From the NCBI GenBank assembly GCA_001599715.1, contig BCHU01000002.1, positions 620,001-684,000 on the forward strand: a stretch of DNA of 64,000 nucleotides. The letters run 5' to 3'. Positions 12,589 to 23,741 of this stretch are shown piece by piece. The stretch comes from Phaeotremella fagi (lineage: Eukaryota; Basidiomycota; Tremellomycetes; Tremellales; Phaeotremellaceae). Both the position numbers and the translations under genes were made by a program. Position 1 is the stretch's first letter, and each line of letters starts with the position of its first letter. The notes below the pieces were generated by a model. That model saw only the letters and a program-made list of their open reading frames with translations, searched no databases and had not been told where the DNA came from.

Positions 12589-12817
12589 GAGGAGTACATG
12601 GGTTGTTGGATGGATTAGATACAGAGTTGTAGGTGGTGGTATTTGTTGTCAATAGGTCAATGCCGTGTCAACAACTAGGCGTGCAAGTGGTGTTAAACTT
12701 ATCTACCTTTGCAGTGCGCCTAGTTTGTTATCTTTCGGTAAAAGATCAGCCGGAGCGAGACTCGATGAATCACTTCCTTACTCAGATTCAACCACAACCT
12801 CCAACCTACAGCCAACA

Positions 12818-14061
12818 ATGTCGTTTGGGCTCAACGCTGAAGCGTCTTCCTCAAGACTGCCTTCTTCATTGGATACAAATCCAAGCCCGAGACCACCAAG
12901 AGCCCTTCGAGTATCTCAAATAGACGCCGACGAACTCGACGAAGGACTAGTTTCAATGTTAAGCGAGAACGTCCATAAATCGTTAAACAACTTGAAATCC
13001 ATCATCAAAACCGACCTCAAACCTGAAATCTCTCTTATCCTAAAATTGATAATCTTTCATTATGGAACCTATCAAAAACGAGCTTCACCAGGTGCTAAAC
13101 TTCAAAACATGAAATTGATCTCTAGGAATTCAAATACAATCACCAAGAGGACGATGTTGATTTATCTTCTGTTGAGTCCACCAATCTTCCCTACGTATTT
13201 GATCACTCGTTTGAGGTTGTGGTGTTTGTCTAATCAATATCCGGATTTACCTTTACATGATTTCCGTAAGAAGATTTGGAATTTGGTGGTGGGGTTTGAG
13301 TTTTTCAGTAAAATCTGGGAATTGGTTGGATGGTTTTGGTTCCTGTTTGATGGAAAGTGAGTTCGTGGTTGTGGACGGGCAGTCTACGTGACTAATCATT
13401 TGACTGCAGATATCCCTCACTTCTTATGAGGATATTAGGTATTCGACTAGTCCCCTCCTCAAACCATCTCACACGTATGGTATCCTACGAATTCATGAAT
13501 CGTCAGCTAGTATGGAACGTGTTCACCGTAAGTAAAACAAACAGATCCCAACTCAACTCCATCCAGGATTTCCTACAATTCTCTTTACCCCTCCTGCCCC
13601 CTCTCCCCTCTTATCTCTCCCTTCCACTCCTCCTCCAAACCCTGAAAACAACACTCCAACCCCCAACCCAAATCGATTACTCCTCAATTAAAATCGAAAC
13701 CAAATCAATCCCCTCTGAACAACCGACTTCAACCCATAACGGACCACTATCTAATCTCCCTCCAACAACATGTCCAATCTGTCATTTACGACTAGTCTCA
13801 GCCCCGGAAACAGTGAACGATTCGATCTCTTTACCACCAATTCATCAGCTCAGTGATACAGAGATCGAAACAGAGCAGAAAGATGAGACTAGAATTTATG
13901 TACCTGCAAAAACCGATTGTTGGGGGGGTTGCGTTTGGTGTTATTATTGCATTGCCGGTGAACTTGCTGCTTTGGATGGTCAGGATAAGAGTCAATGGGA
14001 TTGTTTGAGATGCGGTGGTGTCGTTACGAGAGCTTGGCGTTTGGGGTTGGATGAGGTGTAG
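12818..14061 (+). CDS. PEX2: Peroxisomal RING E3 ligase peroxin 2
   Basis: Pex2 forms, with Pex10 and Pex12, the peroxisomal membrane ubiquitin ligase that modifies the Pex5 receptor. The ATG at 12818 (after CCAACA) gives MSFGLNAEASSS. The conserved N-terminal block is RVSQIDADELDEGL, followed by QKRASPGAKLQNMK, a helical membrane region, and MRILGIRLVPSSNHLTRMVS with YEFMNRQLVWNVF, all matching Pex2. Two introns (after DGK and after VFT) restore the frame. The C-terminal RING has CPIC, then CWGGCVWCYYC and CLRCGG. The usual RING His is absent (see findings). An earlier in-frame codon run upstream is treated as 5' UTR. Confidence 0.93.
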
Positions 14062-14504
14062 TGACCAGGTACTATAGTCTACTGGGTTGTGGTTTGTACG
14101 TCAAGTTTTGGGTTGATGTATTGCATTGCATTGCATCTGGTCATATCACAGTGCGGTGACCATAACGTTGCATCGAATCACTACCCAAACCCTCCCTCGG
14201 ACCACAATAAAAACAAGGGTAATGCATGAAAGAGTCGTTTATTTCTTCATTATACTTACGTTATCAAATCACTTTTGAGAATACAGCAAAATTAAATCAC
14301 AGAATTGTAGATAAAGAGTGTAAATACTTAGAGATCGTAGTGAAAAGATATAAACATATTATATTATGATACAAAGGAAAGATAAAAGAGTCGACTTGTA
14401 TGAAAACAAGGTGAACGTGAACGTAAAGAGTCATTTCGATTCGTTCAGATCACATGAAAAAGTTAAGGAGACGCGAAAGCGATGGATCTGTGCAAGAACC
14501 AACG
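14062..14504. other. Convergent 3' region between PEX2 and TRP-like gene
   Basis: The gap holds both 3' UTRs. It contains three tandem TTGCA/ATTGC copies near 14118-14136 and an AT-rich block (ATATTATATTATGATAC near 14355), plausible polyadenylation context. No gene is seen. Confidence 0.5.
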
Positions 14505-17500
14505 TTATTGGAAATCACGTTCAGATTCCTGACTAGGCCGTCTAGGATTTCTAGGTGGTCGGTTAGGAACCAAAATGTTATCCGCATAACCAGAATTATC
14601 CATCGAACTTCGATAAGCGGTAGGTGGTGATTTACTTTGTCGTTGGACTTTGAACGAAGTGGAAGACTGTGGCTGAGAACTAGAACTTGAACTAGCTTGA
14701 ATGGGTGGTTGATAAGAATTCGGTCTGTTGACTTTGAACCCCTTCGAAGGCTGGACGGGAGGTTCCAACACCGGTGAAGAATTCGTAAGAGTAGTTGGGA
14801 TCGCTTTCGACGCGGTGAAAGGTGGAGGCGTAGCTACGGGAGTTGGAATTGCTTGACCGACTCTTTTGACTTTGAACGACGGTTCAGGTTGAGCTTGGGG
14901 TGAGGAAGGTGGTGGTGAAACGGTAACGTTCGGAGTCCTACTTCCAGATTTTCGATTCACAACGAATGATTTACCTGTAGCAGTTTTCGGAACGGGATTA
15001 TCGACACCAGCGAACAAAGCTCCTGATTCAGCGACTACCGCCGCCTTTCTAGCTTTGTTCTCATCTCTAACTTGTTCAGCTAGATCGTCGACACTTTTTC
15101 TCCTGAACCCAAACGCTTTCTTCCATTTCCCACCCTTGCCACCTTCTTCTTCTTCATCCCGTCGAGCAGGTCCAGGTTCGTCATCAGATTCCGTCCCACT
15201 GTTGTTGTCGGCGTTATGACGTGAGAACCAAGATTTACTCTTGTTTTTACCTTTACGTCGACCTTCTTGATCTGAATAAATCGAATTCGGTGAATCGTTA
15301 TCGTCCACGATTCTTAGATTATTCAATGATCGCTTCTTGGGAATGTTGATCGTAGGCGGTAAAAGTCCATGATTGTTAGGTCTTAAACCTGGCGATGTTC
15401 GAGGTGGATAAACAGTTGGCGGAGACGAATGAGGACTGAAGGTTTCTATCACAGCCGAACTCGATTGTTGACGAGAATGAGTTGGGGTTGTATGCTGTGC
15501 CCCATGAGATACCCTGATAGGAGAAGACGAATGTCCTTCCCGCATCGCATAAGGATTCTCAAACTCGGCTCTACCACCTCTAACCACTGAAAAACTCTTT
15601 TCACCAGAAGGTGAAGTAGTAGGTGAAGTCAAGGGAACAGCACCATAACCAGCAGGTTGTGAAGGTTGCCAAGCGTCCATGATCCTTCCTTCAGCTGAAG
15701 GGTCATCCGAAGGATATCGATGTAGTTCAGGTTGATGATAGCCATGTGAAGCTTGGATAGGAGCGAAATAACTACCTTGAGCAGCTATCTCTGGAGGGTA
15801 ACCTGCTAAGAACGGTGTAGCACCTTCTGAAGGCGCACGTTGAACTCCTTGAGAATGTCTATCCAACATCATCTGGGTGGTCAAACTTCCTGCTGCGGAG
15901 ACGTTACGTTGGAGCTGTCTTGAACTTCTCTTCTTTCTTCGTCGTTGAGCTGCTGTACCTCCTCTTGCTCCGTTTAGACAATCCAGGGACATGATTGCAC
16001 CGAAGAACCCTCCGTCCAATGGGTGAGTGGATTCATCGAAGTGGACGCTGCCGATGAGACGGATGAGACCTTCAATGATCTTTGACAACAGCATAAACAA
16101 GAAGAAGAGAAAAACGATAGCTTGAAGGATGAGAACCGCATAAGCCAACCAGTCATTCACTGAATCAGTCATAGAAACCTAGTTGATCAGCTCAATCCCG
16201 AACTGGACTCACAGTAGGCGACAGAATCATGACCAAAGCCAGCGAAATTACCCTGACAATAGCAAGGAAAGCACTTGGACCACCCATACTCGCGCCTTCA
16301 CCCCAGGGAAACCAAATCGCAGGAACAATCAACAAAGCCAATTCAGCAACCAGTACGACGATAGCTTGCGAGATTCCACTTTGTTGTCCAGCGCCGACGG
16401 CGATACCAGTCACCAGACTGACTCCGAGTGGTAAAGCCCTAAACATTTGTTTCTCCTGTTCGTAAACGTTGTACATAGGTCCCAAAGCTAGTAATGTCCT
16501 GGTAGCATCGTAAAGTTTACCAGTTGGTGTTCGATAGATGATGTACATGATACCGGTAGGTATCAAAATGGAGATGAAGACGAAAGCGAGAGCTGCAAAG
16601 ACTTTGGACACTATACTAGCAGTCGATCCTAGGGTAAGTTGATAGATTGAAAATGTCGTGATAGGTAGATGGAAGATGATGATCAGCCTAAGGAGATTAC
16701 CGTACAAAGCAGCAGAATGGAAAGCTCCTGCTTCGCCTTTAAATCTGAATCTCCACCATATCCTTCGTAGACGACTAGGAGCAGATGAATGAGCTGGAGT
16801 GATAGCTGGTAGGTTATCCAAGTCAGAACCATTGTTGTTGTCAAACACAGCTTTATCGAAAGCACTAGGACTTGGACTGGGACCAACCGAACTTCGTTTC
16901 GATTGAGGTGGTTGACTGCCTTTCCTGGATGTATCTGCGAAATATTCAAACACGCCGTGTAAGAACCATAATATTATACTGAGAATGACCACACCCGCTG
17001 TGAGCATCAAGAAGATCCCTAGACATGTACCAAAGAGATCCTGTGGACGTAAACCAACAACTGCGGCGAAAGATGCCATACCGTCGGCAGCACCATGTAG
17101 ATCTATCAATGGGTTGAAAGCTTTGGAATTGAGGAATAGTGGATAGTAGGAATTATTCATCATAGATGTGAAAGCTGTTGGGGGGTTGTATGTCGATGGA
17201 AGAATTGATACGCGCTTACTGAGTGGCTCGCTACCTTGTACAAGAGTCGTATCTGTCGTCAGTGATGTTAACATTGTGAACTCACTGTATACAAGATCCG
17301 CCCAAGATCCCTGTGCAAAAATCGGATCTATCAATCAGTAAAACCCACTGACCTTTACTTACAAGCAAACTGGGGCCAACTAACGGCAATCATTCCGAGG
17401 ATAGTACAGAATTGTACGTGATGCAAAATATCTCGAAGTCCAGGCGTGACTAACGATCAGTTCAATCCTAAGCAGCAACCTACTAAATCGTAATAACCCC

Positions 17501-18349
17501 CCACTAACACCCAACCTCTCACCACTCAATCCACTAACTATCATTGTTCCCCATTTCCTCATGTTAGCTTCTCGTTTCCCCACTCCCTCTTCCTTGACTG
17601 CAGGACGTTCCTTTTGACCGTATTCAGCCACACCACTACCCACCACCCAACCAGCAGCGAATCTAGCCGCCCAACTGGTTATCCAGTATCCCAAAGCCAA
17701 AGCCACAGGTAGATACAAGAACAAAAGGTAGTACCAACCCTGACCATCGTAAGGTGTCAGATACAAGTCCAAACATGTCAGAGTAAGCGCTGGAATCGAA
17801 GTATCAACAATGCGAATCTGAGTATGCAAAGTTGTCAAACCGTAATTCTTCGTTAAAGGTATTGTCAGATTTATACCAAAATCCCCAGCTGGTAAAGGAC
17901 AATATGTCGTGTTGAAGGGGAAATACGGTGTTGGTAGATCAGATGGGAAAAGTGAATTGCAGAGATAAGTCGCTGAATCGTATATTGATATTCCCGCAGT
18001 TGAGGTAGAGGAGAATAAAGTTGCTAAAGGGTGTGATCAGTATGAACACATTCAAAATTGACCTACCCAATTTCCCAGTCGAATTGTCAAACCCCGTTAA
18101 TTCAGTCCCAGTAGTTCCAATGAGATCAATTCTCAAGACAGGTGCACCACCACCGATTAAACTCAGTAACGAAGCTTCTGAACCCGAAACGAGATTCGTG
18201 AAGACGTTAGTGACGTTCAGTTGGTTGGTTAGAGGTGCGTTTGGTAGATAAGCGTCCAGACATGAGGTGAAGGTTGATTGAAGTGGAGTGGAGCGAGTTG
18301 GTTGGATGAGAAGTAGGAGAAGGGAGATGATGATGATCGAAGGGTACAT
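14505..18349 (-). CDS. TRP/Flc/Pkd2-like membrane protein with ML-like domain and long disordered tail
   Basis: The start at 18349 encodes a signal peptide (MYPSIIIISLLLLLIQPTRS). A luminal ML-like domain follows (SCLDAYLP, a glycosylation-rich region and a cysteine framework). Spliced exons then give hydrophobic helices including GWYYLLFLYLPVALALGYWI and MIAVSWPQFAY joined to PIFAQGSWADLVYSEF. Later helices include FGTCLGIFLMLTAGVVILSI and LALVMILSPTVSP. The order of luminal ML-like domain, TRP-like helices and cytosolic tail is that of fungal Flc/Pkd2 proteins (flavin/heme transport, calcium signalling, cell-wall integrity). The last exon (14505-16172) adds about 500 disordered residues rich in Pro/Ser with repeated F-x-V-x-R motifs. 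The exact subfamily is uncertain. Confidence 0.8.
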
Positions 18350-18850
18350 TTTGGGATACTATTCCATGGTCAGTTGTTGAAGATTGATGAGAGTCAGAGT
18401 TGAATGAAAGGACTCGTATGAAAGGTGACTGACTTGGTTACGTTCCGCTCTTTGAAGGTTGATGAAGTGTCGGTTCCTCTTCTAGCACAGCTTTGGGTTG
18501 AATGAAAAAGACATATCAGCGAGGATGGGTTGGATACAAATTCTGACTGTAACGATAGATGAGAAACCAGTGATCGATGGGAATACTTTTCTTCTCCTCT
18601 ATCTCAGATGAAATGTTGTGTTTTGGTGTTTTGAATTGTTGTTTTAGATCTCAGAAGGATCAAGATTGTGCATCGTTGAAATCCTGGCTCGAGCCGTCAG
18701 GGCAAGGCACGTTGAATTCAGCGGGAAAGAGGAACGGAGCCAAACACACGTGTATCATCGGCCATTGTCCCTGAAACAATCATGTCCATCGTTTTCCTCT
18801 AACCAGTTACTTTGACCAAAAACCTTTTGTCTCGCAACAACAACACCCTT
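18350..18850. promoter_or_regulatory. Divergent promoter region between TRP-like and SET genes
   Basis: About 500 bp separate the two divergent starts. No second gene is visible. The SET-side leader contains a 6-codon upstream ORF at 18782-18802. Confidence 0.5.
18782..18802 (+). promoter_or_regulatory. Short upstream ORF in leader of SET gene
   Basis: An ATG followed by five sense codons and TAA (MSIVFL) lies 49 bp before the proposed start of the SET-domain CDS. If it is in the transcript it could reduce translation. No transcript evidence is available. Confidence 0.4.
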
Positions 18851-19507
18851 ATGGCCAACGACACACCTCCTGCAAATTGGCCAAAATCAGTGAAACACCT
18901 AACAAAATCTAAACTATCACCAACGTTCCCATCATCCCTCTTACCTTTCATCACAACAAAAGAAAAATCAACCAAATTCAATCCTCTCCCAACACCATTC
19001 CCAACGTCCAATCTCTCGATCAAAACCATAACCGAGAAAACTCATCCGGCTAATGGCCAAAACGGCTTATTCACCAAGAAACGATATAACGCTGAAGAAT
19101 TCGTTCTACCTTATTTAGGTGTTTATCATGTATCTTATGTATCGACTGATGAAATTTTATATCCACCTATCAACGATCCGCATCAGGACTCGGATTATGA
19201 TTTATGTTTAATCAGGTTATCCGCTTTCGACACTTCCAATCCGTTTTATGGGTATCACGTATCGATAGGTATTGACGCTAGTCAAGAAGGTAACGCAGGT
19301 AGATTCGTCAACGATTATCGAGGTGTCCGCGAAAACGGTCCCAACGCAGAATTCAAAGTTGGTACAGGTGAAAACGGTGAATTAAGAATGGAAATCTGGT
19401 CAAGTAAGATTAGTGGGAAAGGTGCTAAAGCTGGTACGGGTGGGATTGGTAAAGGAGAAGAAATCGTGGTCAGTTATGGAAAAGGTTGGTGGGGCGCTAG
19501 AAAGTGA
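18851..19507 (+). CDS. SET-domain protein (probable lysine methyltransferase)
   Basis: This is an intronless CDS of about 218 residues. The chosen ATG at 18851 (MANDTPPANWP) is the first AUG in the frame. The SET landmarks are GLFTKKRYNAEEFVLPYLGV (opening SET strand), YGYHVSIGID, NAGRFVNDYRGV (the S-adenosylmethionine and catalytic motif, N-x-x-R-F-x-N-D) and EEIVVSYGKGWW (end of SET, the E-I-x-V-S/D-Y-G motif). No pre-SET zinc cluster and no post-SET Cys motif are visible. Small fungal SET proteins of this kind may methylate histone or non-histone targets. The stop lies only 14 bp from the stop of the convergent neighbour. Confidence 0.85.
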   Translation: MANDTPPANWPKSVKHLTKSKLSPTFPSSLLPFITTKEKSTKFNPLPTPFPTSNLSIKTITEKTHPANGQNGLFTKKRYNAEEFVLPYLGVYHVSYVSTDEILYPPINDPHQDSDYDLCLIRLSAFDTSNPFYGYHVSIGIDASQEGNAGRFVNDYRGVRENGPNAEFKVGTGENGELRMEIWSSKISGKGAKAGTGGIGKGEEIVVSYGKGWWGARK

Positions 19508-19521
19508 TTGCATTCTCACGT

Positions 19522-20743
19522 TCAACACCATTCCCATTTCCATCCACCTGGATCTCCAGCTACGTTCTCGTCATCTTCGGTGACTAGTGTCGCCCATTCA
19601 CTCCTTGCACATCTTATCTCTCGCATTTGAAAGGTATCATCTGGGTATGCGGTTAATTTTAGAGAATATCCTTGTGGTTCGGGGTTAGGTGTTTGATCGG
19701 AATCTTATGAATCAGTAGGAGTAGGTTTATTTGTGAAACTCACCTGACTCCAGCTGATCGACTATCTCAGTGACTATCCCAATACATTTATCTCCCAGTA
19801 ATCGTCGCATCCCATTAACAAGAAGGACGTTACGTGATTTGGGCTGAACGGGGGAGTGTGAACTTGGTGTCACTTCTATAGGTAAAGATGATCTCTCGTT
19901 GAGACTAGGTTCGAGAACGATAAGTTGTGTAGGAGGTGCACTAAAACCAAAGAGTTAGAACGTAGTCAGGAACATGATATCTACCTTTGATTTTTTGATG
20001 AAAAATGTCGAACAGTGTCTTGAGCAGCGGCTAGAATATTTAAATAATCAGAAATAAGAAATCTAGAATGGGTCAGCATACAAAAAAGAGTTACGACTGA
20101 TTACCCACCTTTCATCGAATTTATTAGTTAAAGCTGACTGGTCGGCCACATTTTCATCAACCCCTTGATCAGACATCATCAATCCAGCCACATCCCATAG
20201 AACAACTAAACCAGGTATGCAAGATAAATGTGTTGAGCTTGAATCAGAATCATCTGAAGTGAGCAGAGTAAGTAAAAGTTGAACGTGATCGAGAGTAGGA
20301 CAATGTCTGAGTTGATTCATCAGCTTGTCAATTATGATTTTTAAACCGAAAGCAATAAATCACCTTATATAAATTCTTTTCAACATGTCATGGATATCCA
20401 AACAACCCGATCGTTCTCTTAACCAATCTTCATCCTGTTCTTCCAACGAATCATGGAAAATACCTTTTGATCCAGTAACGATCAAAACTCTATCTCGACC
20501 AGTCGCACCCATATCCCTCTCCTTCCCTTTCCCTTTCCCATCAATCACCAAACCCGGATATTCAGGTAGATCAGATAAAGATAGATAGTTGATCGCTAGA
20601 TGGATAGGAGAACTTGGTGGGAGTTTACCTAGGATAGTGGTGTTCTTGGGTAAGGGTTGGGAGGGCGATGGTGAAGAGGACGAGGAGGGGTTTGGCGGTA
20701 GAAGTGCAGATATGGGAAGTGGTATTGGAAGTGGTCGAGACAT
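19522..20743 (-). CDS. RecA-fold-like protein resembling SWSAP1 of the Shu complex (tentative)
   Basis: There are five exons, all joins keeping frame (for example KRIYIR joined to HCPTLDHVQL). The protein has about 330 residues. The N-terminus is Pro/Ser-rich with no Walker A GKT. It then shows RVLIVTGSKGIF, LDHVQLLLTLLT, IPGLVVLWDVAGLM (a Walker-B-like strand), YLNILAAAQDTVRHF, QLIVLEP, LLGDKC, and a final basic strand GYSLKLTAYPDDTFQMREI. This order matches what I recall of human SWSAP1, a degenerate RAD51-paralogue-like subunit. The link is inference from weak similarity, and the honest fallback is an uncharacterised protein. It diverges from the saccharopine dehydrogenase-like gene. Confidence 0.45.
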
Positions 20744-21170
20744 TGTTGACAGTTGTAGGTTGAAAACATCGTTGACTGGAGATTGAAGCTACGCGGGGTA
20801 AGATTCAATTTAGTCTAATCCCGCAATTCTCCGTGTGATAGAGTGGACAGGATTGCCTCGGCAGCCAGACTGTTTTGCGATCAGGTCGCTATCGCAGATA
20901 CTAGCTACCTAGTCTTTCTTTAGCTCATCGTTGACCTCGACTACTAAACCACTGTCTCCGATGTCGAACTGGAAGTAGAACAGCTACTAGATCTGTAATT
21001 CATTGGATCCAATGCTTGAATACAAGTAACTTACTTGCAGATGATAGCCCTCAAGTTACCGACGGGAAATGACCGGTCATCACCGCTGAGCCTCGAGTCG
21101 TTATGAAGCAATGGTTGAACCAGCAGCCCAAATCCATCCCTCTTGAACAAACAAATCTACAACAATCAAG
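20744..21170. promoter_or_regulatory. Divergent intergenic region
   Basis: The 427 bp between divergent starts at 20743 and 21171 should contain both promoters. I see no gene, repeat or clear factor site. Confidence 0.4.
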
Positions 21171-22754
21171 ATGTCCAAAAAAGTTCTTCTTCTAGGTAGT
21201 GGATTCGTCGCAGGTCCAGCAGCAGAATATGTCATCAAACAAGGATACGCGTTAACCATCGGTGAGTCCAGTCTAAATCCAAAACTAAACTTGGAACAGC
21301 CTGTAGAACCTTAGAATCAGCTCGAAAACTCGGTCAAAATCTCCAAAACACCAGCGCCATCTCTTTAGACGTCAACGACGAAACGGCGTTATCCAACGAA
21401 ATCTCAAAACACGATTTAGTGATTTCGTTGATCCCTTATATCTACCATGCGACGGTTATTAAAGCTGCCATCCAACATAAAGTACATGTTGTAACTACGA
21501 GTTTCATTAGTCCTGCGATGTTAGCTTTGGATTCTGAATGTAAGAAAGCGGGGATTGTGGTTATGAATGAAATCGGTGTTGATCCTGGGATCGATTTGTT
21601 GTACGCTTCCAAGGTTATCAGTAAAATCCATTCGGAGGGGGGTAAGGTAGGTAATATCTCGCTACTATTATTGTCATCTAATCTGACGACCACAGGTGAA
21701 AAGCTTCATCGAAATGGGCGCAGCTCTCCCAGCACCCGAAAACTCAAACAACCCCATCAACTACAAATTCTCCTGGTCACCCACAGGTTCTCTCCGAGCC
21801 CTAAAAAATCCAGCCAAATACCTGAAAAACAACCAAACAATAGAAATAGACGGTGAAAATCTTCTCAAACAAGCTCAAACGTTCTACGTCAACGAGCGAT
21901 ACAAGGACAATCTGGTTGAATATCCTAATAGAGATTCGACACTTTTGATTGAAAGTTTGAAGATCCCTGAGGCGGAAACTGTTTATCGGGCTACGATGAG
22001 GTATGCTAGTTTTCCTGAGGTACTTGGGTTTTTGGGTGGTGTTGGATTTTTGGATGCGGAGGTTGTGAATTGGGGGTTGGGGGGTGAGAGTGATTGGTTG
22101 AAAATTTGGGGTAAAGTTTTGGGTGTTAATAGCGATGTTGGGTATGTTCACGTTCACTCCTCTCAGTTAAGCAATGTATTGACGAATGGGAATAGATCCA
22201 TAACCTCAAAATTGGATTCTCAAACCTCGTTCAATTCAAATATCCAAACCAAACTATCAGAACTCGGTCTGTTCTCTGATGAACCAGTGAAAATCTATTC
22301 AACACCTGTAGAAACGTTCGCTAGTTATTTAGGATCAAAGCCTGAATTCCTGTATGGCAGTGAAGAAAAGGATTTGATGTTGCTACAATTGAAGATCCAA
22401 GAGGAGACTTCCACTGGGAAGACGGTACGTATAACGCTGGATAAGAAAATGATCAACCAACTGACGTTTACGTTTTCAGCGCACTCACGTTCTTACATTG
22501 GAACAATACGGTCTACCCAGTCAATCAGCTATGGCAATCACAGTTGGAGTTCCATGTGGTGTAGCTGTTCACGCCGTTTTTGAGGGTATCATCTCCGAAC
22601 CAGGTGTCCAAGGACCATATGACGAGAAGGTGAGTTCTGAGTTCTGAATTTCAGGCGGAAGCGTGAAACTAACTTTACAAAGATTTGCGCGTATTTACGT
22701 TCGAAAATCGAAGAAGAGGGAATCGTACTCACGGAAAAGATTATTGAGGAGTAG
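21171..22754 (+). CDS. Stand-alone saccharopine dehydrogenase (L-glutamate-forming)-like protein
   Basis: The family (yeast Lys9) makes saccharopine from aminoadipate semialdehyde and glutamate in lysine synthesis. The ATG at 21171 gives MSKKVLLLGSGFVAGPAAEY (Rossmann G-x-G-x-x). After an intron come ACRTLESARKLG and LVISLIPYIYHATVIKAAI, then MNEIGVDPGIDLLYA, ALPAPENSNNPINYKFSWSP, EYPNRDSTLLIE and IPEAETVYRATMRYASFPE. The end is SMAITVGVPCGVAVHAVFEG, finishing KIIEE. Four introns all keep frame. Differences from Lys9 include Leu where D-P-G-I-D-H is usual. In several basidiomycetes the lysine enzyme is fused to spermidine synthase, and no such domain is present here. The gene could be the lysine enzyme or a diverged paralogue. 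Confidence 0.8.
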
Positions 22755-22949
22755 CATAGATTTTCTGGTAGACCTTTTAGTAGAGCGACGTTGTATATGC
22801 ATCTCCAAAGTAGAGTTGCATCCATCACTCAATTCGCCACAAATCCGATTACTTGCGTGATTCGGACCGAACGATCCATCCATCCAACCATCTCTAAACT
22901 GACAGTGCAATAATACTACCCAAAAACATATCTACAACACTACCCCAAA

Positions 22950-23560
22950 ATGCCAGGAAAGATCATCCACATAGTCCTCTTCAGACTCAAGAGAACGGGT
23001 TTAACAGAAGATGCCATCTCCCAAGCTAAAGCTTCTATCAATCTGTTGAAGAAAGTTCCAGGTCCTGAACATGTATGTACACTACTGGGTCGAAACCTTT
23101 CTCTTACGATCGAATGGAATTAACGAAAAATGATTTAGATGTCATTAGGTCCACCTGTTTTTGACGCTCGTGCTAAAGGTTTTGACTATGGTTTGTCACC
23201 CCTGCAATCCTTCATTCTCACTTTACAGTCTAGCTGATCTAAAACTTGATGTGATTTCCTTAGGTCTCTATTCCATCTTCACCTCTCGTGAAACTTTGCA
23301 TCAATATGATGTTAGTGATGCCCATAAGAACACTGTTGCCAACCACGTTAAACCACATGTAGACGGTGAGTATTCCCCCCCCCCCCCTTCTTTATCAAGA
23401 TTAGATAATAACGATTTGGAACAGAGGTTATGGCTTATGATTTCGAATTGGACGAATAGGTCAGATTTTGATTCACGGTTTACAAGTCAAAGTAAATTAT
23501 TGTACTGCAGTCTTGAAAACACAGGCGGACTATCGCATAAAACTCGATGCATTTCATTGA
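22950..23560 (+). CDS. Dabb (stress-responsive A/B barrel) domain protein
   Basis: This is a small protein of about 110 residues. The ATG at 22950 gives MPGKIIHIVLFRLKR, the classical first strand of a Dabb domain (K-x-x-H-x-V-L-F/K). It continues with LKKVPGPEHMSLGPPVFDAR, YSIFTSRETLHQYDVSDAHK and NTVANHVKPHVD. The last intron (23366-23510, about 145 nt) is long for this window and contains a 13-C run. The final exon gives VLKTQADYRIKLDAFH. Dabb proteins form dimeric ferredoxin-like barrels. Some are enzymes, many have no known role, and no catalytic residues are evident here. Confidence 0.85.
23375..23387 (+). repeat. Poly-C homopolymer (13 nt) in Dabb intron
   Basis: Thirteen consecutive C residues lie near the donor of the last intron of the Dabb gene. 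The true length may differ because homopolymers are error-prone. Confidence 0.9.
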
Positions 23561-23741
23561 ATCATAAAACCATTCACTTGTTTCCTTAAAGCAGCAACCA
23601 CCAGCGCCTAGCCGTGAAATCGTCCATTTTTCAACAATTTAATGAAGTTTGTTTGACTTGAACGAATCTCTTTGAATCCAAGTACTAACACAAAAAATGA
23701 ATCAGTCAAATCCCCAACTGTGCTCTTATAGGTAAGACGAC

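Noticed and set aside
12665..12817. Longer N-terminus for PEX2 beginning at an upstream in-frame ATG
   Set aside because: The extension is not conserved-looking, while the ATG at 12818 has a typical fungal start context and gives a normal Pex2 N-terminus.
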